Assembly (NCBI RefSeq): GCF_010645065.1
Contig: NZ_JAADZW010000001.1
Span: 744,001-808,000 of the forward strand
Direction of reading: 5' to 3'
Length of the DNA: 64,000 nucleotides
Source: Flavobacterium fluviatile
Lineage (GTDB): Bacteria > Bacteroidota > Bacteroidia > Flavobacteriales > Flavobacteriaceae
Part shown: piece after piece, positions 29,939-38,969 of the stretch
Numbering within the stretch: position 1 is the stretch's first letter
Layout: each line of letters opens with the position of its first letter
Position numbers and translations under genes: made by a program
The notes under the pieces: generated by a model
The model's input: the letters and a program-made list of their open reading frames with translations, nothing else
What the model was told of the DNA's origin: nothing
Databases searched by the model: none

Positions 29939-29969
29939 TTTGGATAAACGTATTTAGTGCGTATCTTTG
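29939..29969 (+). promoter_or_regulatory. Consensus Bacteroidetes promoter of the initiator tRNA
   Basis: TTTG (29939-29942), a 19-bp spacer and TATCTTTG (29962-29969) match the primary sigma (SigABfr-type) consensus TTTG-N19-TAnnTTTG exactly. The tRNA begins 13 bp after the box. Confidence 0.85.
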
Positions 29970-29981
29970 CACCCGAAACAT

Positions 29982-30054
29982 CGCGGGATAGAGCAGTAGG
30001 CAGCTCGTCGGGCTCATAACCCGAAGGTCACAGGTTCGAGTCCTGTTCCCGCTA
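29982..30054 (+). tRNA. Initiator tRNA-fMet (CAT anticodon)
   Basis: A 73-nt tRNA with anticodon CAT at 30015-30017. Initiator features are visible: the first acceptor position is unpaired (C1 against T72) while GCGGGA/TCCCGC pairs, and the anticodon stem ends in three G-C pairs (GGG above the loop, CCC after it). The T-loop GGTTCGAGTCC is standard. CCA is not encoded. A perfect promoter precedes it and a terminator follows. Confidence 0.95.
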
Positions 30055-30063
30055 CTGAATATG

Positions 30064-30097
30064 ACCCATCAAAATTTTGATGGGTTTTTTGTTTTTT
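30064..30097 (+). terminator. Terminator after tRNA-fMet
   Basis: ACCCATCAAAA pairs with TTTTGATGGGT as a near-loopless palindrome followed by a T-rich run (TTTTTGTTTTTT). Confidence 0.85.
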
Positions 30098-30327
30098 AAT
30101 ACTCGGCTGAATCCTTGTAAACGTTGAGATTAAACTAAAAACTTGGTTAACCTATTAGTTAGATATTGTCTTTTTTCTGCCCTAATTGACAATTCTTCCG
30201 AAAAGACTAAATTTTGAATCCTTATTTTTAGTCTCAATATCTCCTTTTCTCCAGTATCTAATGATTTTATCATCAACTGTTTAATTTGAAAAGTTATTTT
30301 AAAGAATATTGATTGAGGCTTGACGTA

Positions 30328-30993
30328 CTAAGTAATATTGTCAACAGCGGTTTGAATTTGAATCCGGGCCATGTCAAAAACGTTTTTATTAGTGGTAGTA
30401 CATGCTATTGATAATTCTGTACAGGCCAGTACCACAGCATGATTTACACTGTATTTTTTGATGATAGCGGCATAGTCTTTCATCAGCTGCTTACTCTCTG
30501 TTTCCCAATAAATATTTTTACGGGTTTCCTCCATTACGAGGCGGTCTTGTGTAGCAGGAAGCACAACTGAAATATTTGCATCATGAAATGCAGTTTTTAA
30601 ATACTCTGATTCCATCGTATACAATGAACCCATTAAAACGACTTCGTTAAAACCTATTTCTTTGAGTTTGGATATGGTGAGATGCACAGGATGAATAATT
30701 TTCGGTAACATACTAAGCTTATCAATGGTTTCATGCAGGGTTATATTGGGAACTAAAACAGCATCTGCATTCAAGTGTAACAATTCTGCCAAATAACTCT
30801 CCAACAATACTTTAATCTTGTCGGAAGGTTCAGGCAACAAGATATTGAGGTCATGAAAATTAGTATTCCATAATATAAAAGGACAGGTGCTGTATCCCGC
30901 TTTCTTTTTGTGATAGAGGCGATTGAGTTCTTTAATATAAAAAAGGGTCGAACGGCTACCCAATCCCAGTATGCCCAGAGCTTGTATTTTCAT
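30328..30993 (-). CDS. Aspartate/glutamate racemase-family protein with one catalytic cysteine
   Basis: This 221-residue protein has the Asp/Glu racemase fold: LGILGLGSRSTLFYIKELN at the start, HPVHLTISKLKEIGFNEVVLMGS in the middle and VVLACTELSIACTTTNKNVFD near the end. The second catalytic cysteine is present (Cys191 in ACTELS). The first, normally in a CNT-like motif, is replaced: the segment reads VPNITLHE with Asn83 and Thr85. Some family members with such a change have narrow or one-way specificity, so free aspartate racemisation should not be assumed. Its start overlaps the egtD stop by 1 bp, so it is translated with egtD. The link to ergothioneine metabolism is unexplained. Confidence 0.75.
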   Translation of the reverse strand: MKIQALGILGLGSRSTLFYIKELNRLYHKKKAGYSTCPFILWNTNFHDLNILLPEPSDKIKVLLESYLAELLHLNADAVLVPNITLHETIDKLSMLPKIIHPVHLTISKLKEIGFNEVVLMGSLYTMESEYLKTAFHDANISVVLPATQDRLVMEETRKNIYWETESKQLMKDYAAIIKKYSVNHAVVLACTELSIACTTTNKNVFDMARIQIQTAVDNIT

Positions 30994-31985
30994 TATAAAT
31001 GTTCAAGTACGTAATTAGCAAAATACTTTTTACGATCCATAATTCTGTCCTTTATGACAAACGCTGTCTTTTTTAAAATTTTATCTAAAATTTTATCGTT
31101 GTATTTTCTCGAAATTTCAGTTAAAATTTTCTCGCCTTTAGCAAAATGAAAAATCTTATTGAGTTTTTTTATAAATACATCCTGTTCTTTTGTACTTACT
31201 AAGAAACTAGTGGCAATGCCTTCCTTTTCATCGTATTCCGGTTGGTGTTTAAAATTTTCAATTTCAAAATCAGCATCCAGTTCCCTATTGATCCGTTCGA
31301 GCAAATTCAGGTTAAATGCAGCGGTAACTCCTTTGCTGTCATTATAAGCAGGCAAAACAATATCTGAAGATTTTATTAGATCTACACCTAAAAAAAACTT
31401 GTCGCCTAAATTTAAATTTTCGCTGAGATTAGCAATAAAGTCGGTAGCGACATCATCCGGCATATTGCCAATATTTGAACCTAAAAACAAGATTACTTTT
31501 GTATGTAAATTTTCTTTTAAAGATTCTAAAACTTCAAAATAATCTCCTTGTTTGGTTTTTACTTTAATATGAGGCATTTTCTGATTGAGATCTTTTTCCA
31601 GTTTGTCTAAAGCATTTTGCGAAATATCTACCGGAATGTAATCAAAATTGTAATTTTGTCGTGAGAGTTCCTGCAGCAGTTCTTTTGTTTTCATACCGTC
31701 ACCAGCCCCGAGCTCTATCAGTTCAAAATAAGTATCTTTGTTTAATTGTAATGCATTAATTATGGAAGCGCTTTTCTCTTTGAAAATCTCATGCTCTGAA
31801 CGCGTAACGTAATATTCAGGCAAATGCATAATTTCGACAAAAAGAGCGTCCCCTTTTTTATCATAAAAAAACTTTGAAGGCAAGGTCTTGAAAGACTTGT
31901 CTAATCCTTCATTAACTTCTTTTTTGAATTGTGCTAAGGTGTTTTTTGGGGATTCCATTTTATTTAAAACAACTGTCTCTTTCAT
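30993..31985 (-). CDS. egtD: EgtD-like L-histidine N-alpha-methyltransferase
   Basis: This 330-residue member of the EgtD family (Methyltransf_33) makes hercynine from histidine with three methyl groups from S-adenosylmethionine. Visible motifs are LPSKFFYDKKGDALFVEIM, LPEYYVTRSEHEIF, the SAM loop FELIELGAGDGMKTKELL and LFLGSNIGNMPDDVA, and the C-terminal half holds the histidine-binding region. Length fits EgtD. It lies downstream of the flavoprotein and egtB on the same strand and is coupled to the racemase-like gene. An ATG nine codons further in is a possible alternative start. Confidence 0.9.
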   Translation of the reverse strand: MKETVVLNKMESPKNTLAQFKKEVNEGLDKSFKTLPSKFFYDKKGDALFVEIMHLPEYYVTRSEHEIFKEKSASIINALQLNKDTYFELIELGAGDGMKTKELLQELSRQNYNFDYIPVDISQNALDKLEKDLNQKMPHIKVKTKQGDYFEVLESLKENLHTKVILFLGSNIGNMPDDVATDFIANLSENLNLGDKFFLGVDLIKSSDIVLPAYNDSKGVTAAFNLNLLERINRELDADFEIENFKHQPEYDEKEGIATSFLVSTKEQDVFIKKLNKIFHFAKGEKILTEISRKYNDKILDKILKKTAFVIKDRIMDRKKYFANYVLEHL

Positions 31986-32119
31986 AATTAAAGCTATTTA
32001 TTATTTATTTTGCAAGTGATCCTAAAAATACGATAGGAACCTACGCCTGACGTTACACTATTTTCAAAAAAAATTGTGTTTAAATTATGTTATCTACTAA
32101 AGAAACAAAAATTACTTCC

Positions 32120-33475
32120 TTATTCATGAGTTAAATTTTCCAGCATCGTTGGGATAAGTTCGCTTACAGTGGGATGAATGTGTACGGAGTCCCTTAAAAC
32201 AGTATAAGGCTTTTTAGCATACATCAAATTGGTAATACCATTTATGATTTCGTCTCCGCCCACTCCTAAGACACAAGCACCAAGAAACAGATTCGTTTTT
32301 GCATCGATTACTGCTTCCATAAAGCCCAGGGTTTCTGCTTTTTCTTTAGCACGGTTTACTTTGGTCATAGGCCGATAACCTACTACTATTTCATATCCTT
32401 TTTCGAGGGCTTCCTTCTTTGTCATTCCAATTCTGCCCAGCGGCGGATCTATAAATAATCCGTAAGTGGATATTCTATCGCTAATTTTCCGGTCCTTTTT
32501 CTTAAAAAGAAAACTTTCTACAATTTGAAAATCATTGTAGGCTGTATGTGTAAAGGCGCCCTCGCCATTGCAATCCCCAATGGCAAAAATACCTTCGACA
32601 TTTGTTTGACAGTAATTGTTGACTTTTATATACTTTTTTTCATCCAATTTGATAGTGGTATGCTCCAACTGAAGCGTATCTGTATTAGGAACACGACCAA
32701 TTGCAAGTAAAAGATGCGAGCCTTTTATTTCCTTAGCAGCTGTTTTCAGGGTAATGCCTCCTTTATTATTTTCTGTCACACTAATGTCTTTGGCATTCAA
32801 AACAAGATCAACACCCTCTGCCTTCATGATTTCAGCTACTACATCAGTCACTGTTTTATCTTCTCTGTGGATCAATCGTTTGTTCTTTTCTACAATAGTG
32901 ACTTCACTGCCAAATCTTCTGAACATCTGAGCAAATTCTAAACCAATATAACTTCCGCCTATGATGATCAAATGTTTTGGAATATCAGTAATTTCCAGAA
33001 TATTTTCATTGGTATAAAAAGGAATTTCCTGATATTCTTTTGGGATTACTGCCCTGGCTCCCACATTGATAAATATTTTTTTTGCAGTAAGGATTGTGTT
33101 TCCGGCTTTAATCTCATAATTACTCAAAAAATGAGCTTCACCATGAAATAATGAAATTTTTTCATTTCTTTTAATCGCTCTTTCGATATTGGTGCGGGAT
33201 TCATTAACCAACAGATCCTTACGTGCCTTAATTTTTTTAAGATTGGCTTTTGTTCCTTTAGGAATTTCAACACCTAAATCATCTCCATGAAAAGCATCCC
33301 AGACCCTTCGCGCACTGGCAACATAAGCTTTGGTTGGGATACAGCCATTATTGACACATGTACCACCTAAAAAGCTCTTTTCAATAATGGCAACTGTTCC
33401 TTCTTTTGACAGGCTAAATGCCAAAGGAATACCTGCCTGTCCGCTTCCAATAATAATATAATCAAACTTTTTCAT
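32120..33475 (-). CDS. FAD-dependent pyridine nucleotide-disulfide oxidoreductase in the egt cluster
   Basis: This 451-residue class I flavoprotein has FAD-binding IIGSGQAGIPLA, redox pair GGTCVNNGCIPTK (Cys40, Cys45), NAD(P)H-binding IIGGSYIGLEFAQMFRRFG, FAD motif GIFAIGDCNGEGAFTHTAYND and the C-terminal HIHPTVSELIP that supplies the active-site His of the partner subunit. It resembles mercuric, dihydrolipoyl and glutathione reductases, but lacks the extra HMA domain of MerA. It sits between egtB and egtD. By position it may reduce the disulfide of ergothioneine or a related thiol, or act in the sulfoxide step; both are inference. The substrate cannot be told from sequence. Confidence 0.8.
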   Translation of the reverse strand: MKKFDYIIIGSGQAGIPLAFSLSKEGTVAIIEKSFLGGTCVNNGCIPTKAYVASARRVWDAFHGDDLGVEIPKGTKANLKKIKARKDLLVNESRTNIERAIKRNEKISLFHGEAHFLSNYEIKAGNTILTAKKIFINVGARAVIPKEYQEIPFYTNENILEITDIPKHLIIIGGSYIGLEFAQMFRRFGSEVTIVEKNKRLIHREDKTVTDVVAEIMKAEGVDLVLNAKDISVTENNKGGITLKTAAKEIKGSHLLLAIGRVPNTDTLQLEHTTIKLDEKKYIKVNNYCQTNVEGIFAIGDCNGEGAFTHTAYNDFQIVESFLFKKKDRKISDRISTYGLFIDPPLGRIGMTKKEALEKGYEIVVGYRPMTKVNRAKEKAETLGFMEAVIDAKTNLFLGACVLGVGGDEIINGITNLMYAKKPYTVLRDSVHIHPTVSELIPTMLENLTHE

Positions 33476-33511
33476 AGTATTTTTTTAAGAGATTGAGCTG
33501 ATTTTAAAAAA

Positions 33512-34651
33512 TCACTTTGCCAGTCGTAATCCTGAAAACTGCCAACGCATTGAAGCATGAAAAAAATTACGATAGGTGTTACGGCTATGTTGCTCCGGAG
33601 TTGCTGTCGAAGCGCCTCTTAAAACCATTTGGTTCACCATAAATTTTCCATTGTATTCTCCCAATGCTCCAGGAGCTTTACTAAAATTAGGATAAGGGAG
33701 ATAAGCACTGTTTGTCCATTCCCAAACTTTCCCCCAGGAGAACTGACTGCTTGATATTTCCCATTCAAATTCTGTTGGTAATCGCATTCCTTTCCATTGT
33801 GCATAGGCAAAAGCTTCGTAATAGCTGAGGTGCATTACCGGTAAATCTGCTTCAATTTTCTTGAGTCCATTGAGATGATACACATACCATTCATTTTCTA
33901 TTTTATGCCAATATAGTGGTGCCTGGATTTCATTTTCGCTGACCCAGCCCCAGCCTTCGTCATGCCAGTAATTAAAATTGCTGTAGCCGTCGTCTTGTAT
34001 AAACTGTAAGTATTCCGCATTGGTTACTAATTTAGTTGAAATTTCAAAATCTGCCACATACACCTTATGTCTTCCTAATTCATTATCAAAACAGAAAGAA
34101 GGTCCCGCATGTCCAATTTCATATATCCCTGCTGCAATTTTCACAAAACTATTCTCCTGTTTTTCAGCAAGAGGTGAAAAATAATTACCATACTCAGGAA
34201 AAATTGGCTGTGTTCCTAACAGGTATTTTATATCATACACTAAAAGTTCCTGATGCTGTTCTTCATGATTGATTCCGATCTCAATAATATCAAGTATTTC
34301 CTGATTTAAGTCGTTCTTCATAAATAGTTCAACGGCGGCTGTAACGTAGCTCCTGTACGCATACACATCTTCAACAGACGGCCGTGTCATAAAACCTCTC
34401 GCTGGACGCTGCACTCTTTTTCCAACTGTATTGTAATAACTATTAAATAAATAAGAGAAATCAGGATGGTAAACTGTATAATCTGGGTTGTATTTTGTAA
34501 GTAAAAACTCTTCCCAAAACCAGGTAACATGGGCCAGATGCCATTTTGGAGGCGATGCAAAATCGCTGGGTTGTACGGAATAATCTTCTACAAGTAAGGG
34601 GGTACAAATTTGTTCTGTTCTTTGTCTGACCTTTAAGAAACGTGCTATCAT
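33512..34651 (-). CDS. egtB: EgtB-like hercynine sulfoxide synthase
   Basis: This 379-residue non-haem iron enzyme joins hercynine to a thiol (cysteine or gamma-glutamylcysteine) as a sulfoxide. The N-terminal DinB-type helical domain carries the iron ligands, predicted as His41 (PPKWHLAHVTWFWE), His129 and His133 (INHEEQHQELL), with spacing close to mycobacterial EgtB. The C-terminal FGE-sulfatase domain has YYEAFAYAQWKGMRLPTEFEWE, WEWTNSAYLPYP and the end MRWQFSGLRLAK. It lacks the methyltransferase domain of OvoA. No egtA or egtC lies nearby, which suggests direct use of cysteine, but genes outside the window cannot be excluded. It is first in its operon. Confidence 0.88.
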   Translation of the reverse strand: MIARFLKVRQRTEQICTPLLVEDYSVQPSDFASPPKWHLAHVTWFWEEFLLTKYNPDYTVYHPDFSYLFNSYYNTVGKRVQRPARGFMTRPSVEDVYAYRSYVTAAVELFMKNDLNQEILDIIEIGINHEEQHQELLVYDIKYLLGTQPIFPEYGNYFSPLAEKQENSFVKIAAGIYEIGHAGPSFCFDNELGRHKVYVADFEISTKLVTNAEYLQFIQDDGYSNFNYWHDEGWGWVSENEIQAPLYWHKIENEWYVYHLNGLKKIEADLPVMHLSYYEAFAYAQWKGMRLPTEFEWEISSSQFSWGKVWEWTNSAYLPYPNFSKAPGALGEYNGKFMVNQMVLRGASTATPEQHSRNTYRNFFHASMRWQFSGLRLAK

Positions 34652-35228
34652 ATTATTAAATTACTGCTGTTTGCGAGTTTGTACTATACTCTAAGTTAGT
34701 AATTTAAAAAACAGAATACTTAATTTTAAGTAAAAAATAGTATTAATTTAATAATGCAAGACATTAATTTACCTTTTGTTTTGGATTTAAGCTGTATCAT
34801 GAAAGGTTGCAGCGTAATTTTTTCAGCTGAGCATAATGTTTAGCCATTTCTTATTTCTGCTAAACAATCAAAGACCAGTAAAGAGGCATATTTATGTACT
34901 GGAAAATAAATTCCGGAAATTCTGAATTCGAAATTCATTCAAAACAATTTAGATTAAGAACTAATGTCTTGTTATCATTTCCCAGGCAAAATCGTCTTTA
35001 CATTCCGGTACAAAACGGGCATAGGTACGGAATCTGTTTTTTAGTCGCGCAGTATTACCTTACTTTCTTTCCACAAAAAAAGCCCCAAAATAGTATCTGA
35101 CTTTTTGAGGGCTGGTACAGTTAATTTTATTTTTAGTTCAAAAATTATAGATTTTATATTACTCTTAATTTTGTCTGTGAACTAACAGAAAAATCGAAAA
35201 TTAAATCAATTTTTTAATACTCCAATTA
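34652..35228. other. Spacer between GH2 and egtB
   Basis: About 577 bp with the egtB promoter region on the right strand end and the GH2 terminator at 35075-35114. A 68-codon open frame at 34894-35100 has no features and runs through the terminator hairpin, so it is not called. Confidence 0.6.
35075..35114 (-). terminator. Terminator after the GH2 gene (conserved loop)
   Basis: Read on the minus strand, AGCCCTCAAAAA pairs with TTTTGGGGCT followed by seven T. The loop reads GTCAGATACTA, matching 9 of 11 positions of the kdgF terminator loop (GTTAGAAGCTA). Confidence 0.78.
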
Positions 35229-37667
35229 TTATATTTTCGATTTCAACTTTATTTTAGCAGTCTGAAGTCCTTTCCCGGTTACTTCTAACTGTATTGTTCC
35301 CGGGGTCTCTACTGCTTTTACCAAAACCACCAGTTTACCGCTGAAAAGCTTCATGTGATCCTGATGAAATACTTCTAATGATGTCGCATCACCATTGCAT
35401 GCAGCTCTGTAAGTTGCTGCACCGGTTACTTTGAACTGCAATTCATTATCGGCTACAGGACACGGAATGCCGTCTTTATCTACAACCGAAACCGTTACAA
35501 AAGAAATATCCTCTCCATCTGCTTTGATAGTTTTACGATCTGCATTAAGCACAATCTTGTATGGATCTCCAGATGTTTTAACTTCACTTTTAGCAGCTAT
35601 TTTTCCATTAGAATCAAAGGCTACAACTTTTACTGTTCCCGGCTCATATTTAACATCATTCCACATCAAACGATAGCGGTTTTGCGGAGTGGAATTATTT
35701 TTCTTCTGGATTCCCATACTTTTACCGTTAACAAAAAGCTCAGCACTGTCGTAATTGGTGTAAACAAAAACCGGAGTGACCTCACCTTCCCTTCCTTTCC
35801 AGTTCCAGTGTGGCAAAATATGAAGCGTTTCGTCTTCCTTATTCCATCTGCTTCTGTACAGATAAAAACGGTCTTTAGGAAGTCCGGCCAAATCTGAAAT
35901 TCCGAAATAAGAACTTCTTGACGGCCATTTTTCATCATAAGGCGTAGGTTCCCCTAAATAATCAAAACCAGTCCATACAAATTCCCCGATAACCCATGGC
36001 TTGTCATCCTGCAATACAAAATCTTCATCAGGGACATTCGACCAGCTACAGGCTTCAAGATCATAAGAAGAGCTTTGAAAATCATCGTATTGTTTATTCT
36101 TTGCCTTTACCACAGGGAACTTATAAATCCCTCTTGAACTGACTGTCGAAGCGGTTTCAGAACCTAATATAAATCCCTGCGGAAATGTTTTATACGCTTC
36201 TTCATAAAGATGAACCCTGTAATTTAATCCGGGAATATCCAGCAAAGCTCCAAAACCGGATTCCATAGTTGCTTTTACCTGATCCATACCAACTGTCACA
36301 GGTCTTGTAGGATCTTCACGATGAAAAATGTCCTGCAGCCATCTGGCACGTTTTACCCCTTCAGCTCCCCATTGATCAGGAACTTCATTTCCTGAACTCC
36401 ACATGACAATGCAAGGATGATTTCGCGTGGCTCTTACGAGGTTCACGATGTCTTTTTCTGCATATTCTTCAAAAAAGCGATGATAACCGTTTTTTACTTT
36501 TGGCTTTGCCCATTCATCAAAACTTTCTGCAAGGAACATAAATCCCATTTCGTCAGCCAGTTCAAGCTGTTCAAAAGAAGGCATATTGTGAGAACTTCGG
36601 ATCGCGTTACAACCCATGTCTTTTAGAATCGTAAGCTGCCTTCGAAGCGCCGCTTTATTTATAGCCGCACCAAGAGGTCCTAAATCATGATGAAGACAAA
36701 CGCCTTTAAATTTGGTTACTTTGCCATTCAGGCTAAATCCTTTTTTAGGTTCGTACTTGATAAACCTGATACCAAATTTTATGTTTTGTTCGTCTTTTAA
36801 AGTTCCGTCAGCTGCATATAATTTGGTTACTGCTGTGTACAAATAAGGTGTTTCAGGACTCCACAAATGAGGTTTTCCAACTTCTAGTGTCTGATAAAAT
36901 TTTCCATCCTTGATTTCGGTACTTTTTTGTGTTGCTATTACCTTATTATCAGCATTCTTTATTTGAGTTACCATTGAAACATTACTACCATGAAACTCCG
37001 CTTTAATATCAACAACAGCATTGTTTCCTTTCATGTCCGGCGTTGTAATAAAAGTACCCCACTGTGCAAAACGTTCTTCCTCGTTAACAATAATACTAAC
37101 ATTTCTATAAAGACCTGCTCCGGGATACCATCTTGATGAAAATGGTTCATTGGTCAACTTGACAGCCAGTACATTTTCTGCCCCAACAAGCAGATCATTG
37201 GTAATATCAATGTAAAAATAACTGTATCCATACCCCCACTGTCCCACTTTTTTGCCGTTTAAATAAACCTGAGGTTCACTCATGGCGCCTTCAAACAAAA
37301 GGATCGCTTTTTTTCCCTTTTTGAACTCCGGAATAGTAAATGTATTACGATACCAGCCTGTTCCTATATGTGGCAATGCTCCGGTCCTTCCTGTTTTTTC
37401 AGTCGCTTCTTTTTCGCCGTTTTGCTCAATGATACCAGTCTGGAGATCCCATTTTTTATCAAAAGGTCCATAAATAGCCCAATCGTGAGGCACACTTACT
37501 TTCTCCCACTTGGAAGCATCAAAATTTACGTCAGAAGCATCTCCACTTTCGGCTGCAGAAAAACGCCAGTTGTCTTTTAAAACAACAGTAGTGGATTGTG
37601 ACCTCATTTTTCCGGACGAAAAAATGAGCAGCAATAAGAATAATACTGATCTAAAAATTAATTTCAT
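35229..37667 (-). CDS. Secreted GH2 beta-galactosidase
   Basis: This 812-residue enzyme has a signal peptide (MKLIFRSVLFLLLLIFSSG), a GH2 sugar-binding domain (VSVPHDWAIYGPFD, GTGWYRNTFTIPEF, YFYIDITNDLLVG), an immunoglobulin-like domain and a TIM barrel. The acid/base Glu is in WSSGNEVPD (about residue 427) and the nucleophile Glu is in ILGSETAST (about 502). The C-terminus has Ig-like domains of the DUF4982 kind. RSSHNMPSFEQLELADEMGFMFL is the usual barrel strand. With the GH53 enzymes in the locus it would trim galactose from galacto-oligosaccharides released from pectic galactan. It is last in the susC-led gene row, after a 268-bp spacer holding the cloverleaf repeat. Confidence 0.88.
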   Translation of the reverse strand: MKLIFRSVLFLLLLIFSSGKMRSQSTTVVLKDNWRFSAAESGDASDVNFDASKWEKVSVPHDWAIYGPFDKKWDLQTGIIEQNGEKEATEKTGRTGALPHIGTGWYRNTFTIPEFKKGKKAILLFEGAMSEPQVYLNGKKVGQWGYGYSYFYIDITNDLLVGAENVLAVKLTNEPFSSRWYPGAGLYRNVSIIVNEEERFAQWGTFITTPDMKGNNAVVDIKAEFHGSNVSMVTQIKNADNKVIATQKSTEIKDGKFYQTLEVGKPHLWSPETPYLYTAVTKLYAADGTLKDEQNIKFGIRFIKYEPKKGFSLNGKVTKFKGVCLHHDLGPLGAAINKAALRRQLTILKDMGCNAIRSSHNMPSFEQLELADEMGFMFLAESFDEWAKPKVKNGYHRFFEEYAEKDIVNLVRATRNHPCIVMWSSGNEVPDQWGAEGVKRARWLQDIFHREDPTRPVTVGMDQVKATMESGFGALLDIPGLNYRVHLYEEAYKTFPQGFILGSETASTVSSRGIYKFPVVKAKNKQYDDFQSSSYDLEACSWSNVPDEDFVLQDDKPWVIGEFVWTGFDYLGEPTPYDEKWPSRSSYFGISDLAGLPKDRFYLYRSRWNKEDETLHILPHWNWKGREGEVTPVFVYTNYDSAELFVNGKSMGIQKKNNSTPQNRYRLMWNDVKYEPGTVKVVAFDSNGKIAAKSEVKTSGDPYKIVLNADRKTIKADGEDISFVTVSVVDKDGIPCPVADNELQFKVTGAATYRAACNGDATSLEVFHQDHMKLFSGKLVVLVKAVETPGTIQLEVTGKGLQTAKIKLKSKI

Positions 37668-37735
37668 GTTCGTTTTGTTCTATACCATTAAAAATTAAGC
37701 ACATAAAACCTGTTGGGTGTAATTTTTAAAATCTT

Positions 37736-37850
37736 CAGTTCGAGTGTTTTTGTGCAGAGAGGTGCAACAAAAAATGTATTGAGAACCTTTTTAATGATAA
37801 TTTTCTGTTCTCGATACAATTCCGATGAAAAATCGAAATCACTCGAACTG
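37736..37850. repeat. Cloverleaf-like composite inverted repeat (REP-type element)
   Basis: A perfect 11-bp outer stem, CAGTTCGAGTG (37736-37746) with CACTCGAACTG (37840-37850), encloses three consecutive hairpins. Arm 1 is TTTTTGTGCA/TGCAACAAAAA (37747-37774, one bulge). Arm 2 is TGTATTGAGAAC/GTTCTCGATACA (37775-37818, 11 of 12 pairs). Arm 3 is ATTCCGAT/ATCGAAAT (37819-37839, 7 of 8 pairs). The arms fill the interior almost without gaps. It sits between the first GH53 and GH2 genes. It resembles the repetitive extragenic palindromes common in flavobacterial genomes, but no second copy was found in this window. Confidence 0.8.
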
Positions 37851-37935
37851 ACGGAAATTATTATCAAAAACTAATTTTATCCAAAAGGTTATATAAAGTA
37901 CATGCCTCATATTTAATGGTAAATTAATTGTTTAT

Positions 37936-38964
37936 TTAATTTTTGAAAGCATCCAGTGCCGGAGAGGGTTTTCCGTTATCCAGCCAGGCATTTAGCTGAT
38001 AATGACTCCAGCTTTTTGCTCCCTGAGGCTCCCAGTAAATAACACCTAAACCTTTATTGTCAGGCACACTTTTTACAGCTTTTATAGTAGCCTCAAGCAT
38101 TTCTTTGGTGTTTTGTATCAGTGTATAATCACCACCGACTTCGACCACCATTACTTCTTTGTTGTAACGGGAAGCCATATCTTTTAGATTGTTTTCTAAA
38201 TCGGCAATGTTTTCTTTATAATCTGTTTTTAACCAAAATGGGTAGTATGAAAGACCAATTACATCATATTTTACATTCAGCTCTGTTGCCTTGTCAAAAA
38301 ACCATCTGAATTTTTCGTTTTTGTTTCCTTCGTCCAAATGTACAATAACTTTAATTTTTGAATCGATAGCTTTTGTAGCCTCATATCCTTTATTCAGCAA
38401 CTGAGCCAGTTGAGGAAAGTTGTCTGTATGACCTTCCGGCCAAAGCATTCCACTTGGGATTTCATTCCCAACCTGAACCCATTCTGGTGTAACTCCGGCT
38501 TTTTTCAATAATTTCAGTACATCATAGGTATGTTTGTAAACATCATTCAGCAATTCCGGAAAAGAATGATTTACCCAGGCTGCCGGTTTATTTTGTTTGC
38601 CCGGATCTGCCCACGAATCGCTGTAATGAAAATTAATCATGATGCGCATTCCCATCTTTTGCGCACGAACTGCCATTAAAACGGTTTCTTCCGGACTGCA
38701 GTGCCCGCTTGCTTTATCATCATTTGGATTTACCCAGACACGCAAGCGAACAGTATTAATTCCTCTGTCTTTTAATAATTGCAGACAGTCTTTTTCAGAG
38801 CCGTCTGCATCATAAAATTTATACCCTGTGGCTTCCATTTGTGGCAACCAACCAATATCAGCTCCTTTTGAAAAGGAATCTTTTTTGGATTGTGCGTTTA
38901 CTTCATTAGAATTACTGCATGAAAAGACAGTGATAATCAATAGAGAATACAGTAACTTTTTCAT
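37936..38964 (-). CDS. GH53 endo-beta-1,4-galactanase, lipoprotein (copy A)
   Basis: This 342-residue lipoprotein (lipobox VFSC after MKKLLYSLLIIT) is a single GH53 barrel that cuts beta-1,4-galactan in pectic side chains. GADIGWLPQMEATGYKFYD opens the domain. The acid/base Glu lies in VQVGNEIPSGMLWPEG (about residue 167) and the nucleophile Glu in VMVVEVGGDY (about 274). YSDSWADPGKQNKPAAW is the conserved substrate-side loop. The gene is 5 bp after the next GH53 gene on the same strand. The two copies differ clearly, so this is not a recent duplication. Surface attachment by lipid is likely in this locus type. Confidence 0.9.
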   Translation of the reverse strand: MKKLLYSLLIITVFSCSNSNEVNAQSKKDSFSKGADIGWLPQMEATGYKFYDADGSEKDCLQLLKDRGINTVRLRVWVNPNDDKASGHCSPEETVLMAVRAQKMGMRIMINFHYSDSWADPGKQNKPAAWVNHSFPELLNDVYKHTYDVLKLLKKAGVTPEWVQVGNEIPSGMLWPEGHTDNFPQLAQLLNKGYEATKAIDSKIKVIVHLDEGNKNEKFRWFFDKATELNVKYDVIGLSYYPFWLKTDYKENIADLENNLKDMASRYNKEVMVVEVGGDYTLIQNTKEMLEATIKAVKSVPDNKGLGVIYWEPQGAKSWSHYQLNAWLDNGKPSPALDAFKN

Positions 38965-38969
38965 ATTTT

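Noticed and set aside
34894..35100. Small plus-strand gene of 68 codons
   Set aside because: It runs through the GH2 terminator hairpin, has no recognisable features and no promoter.
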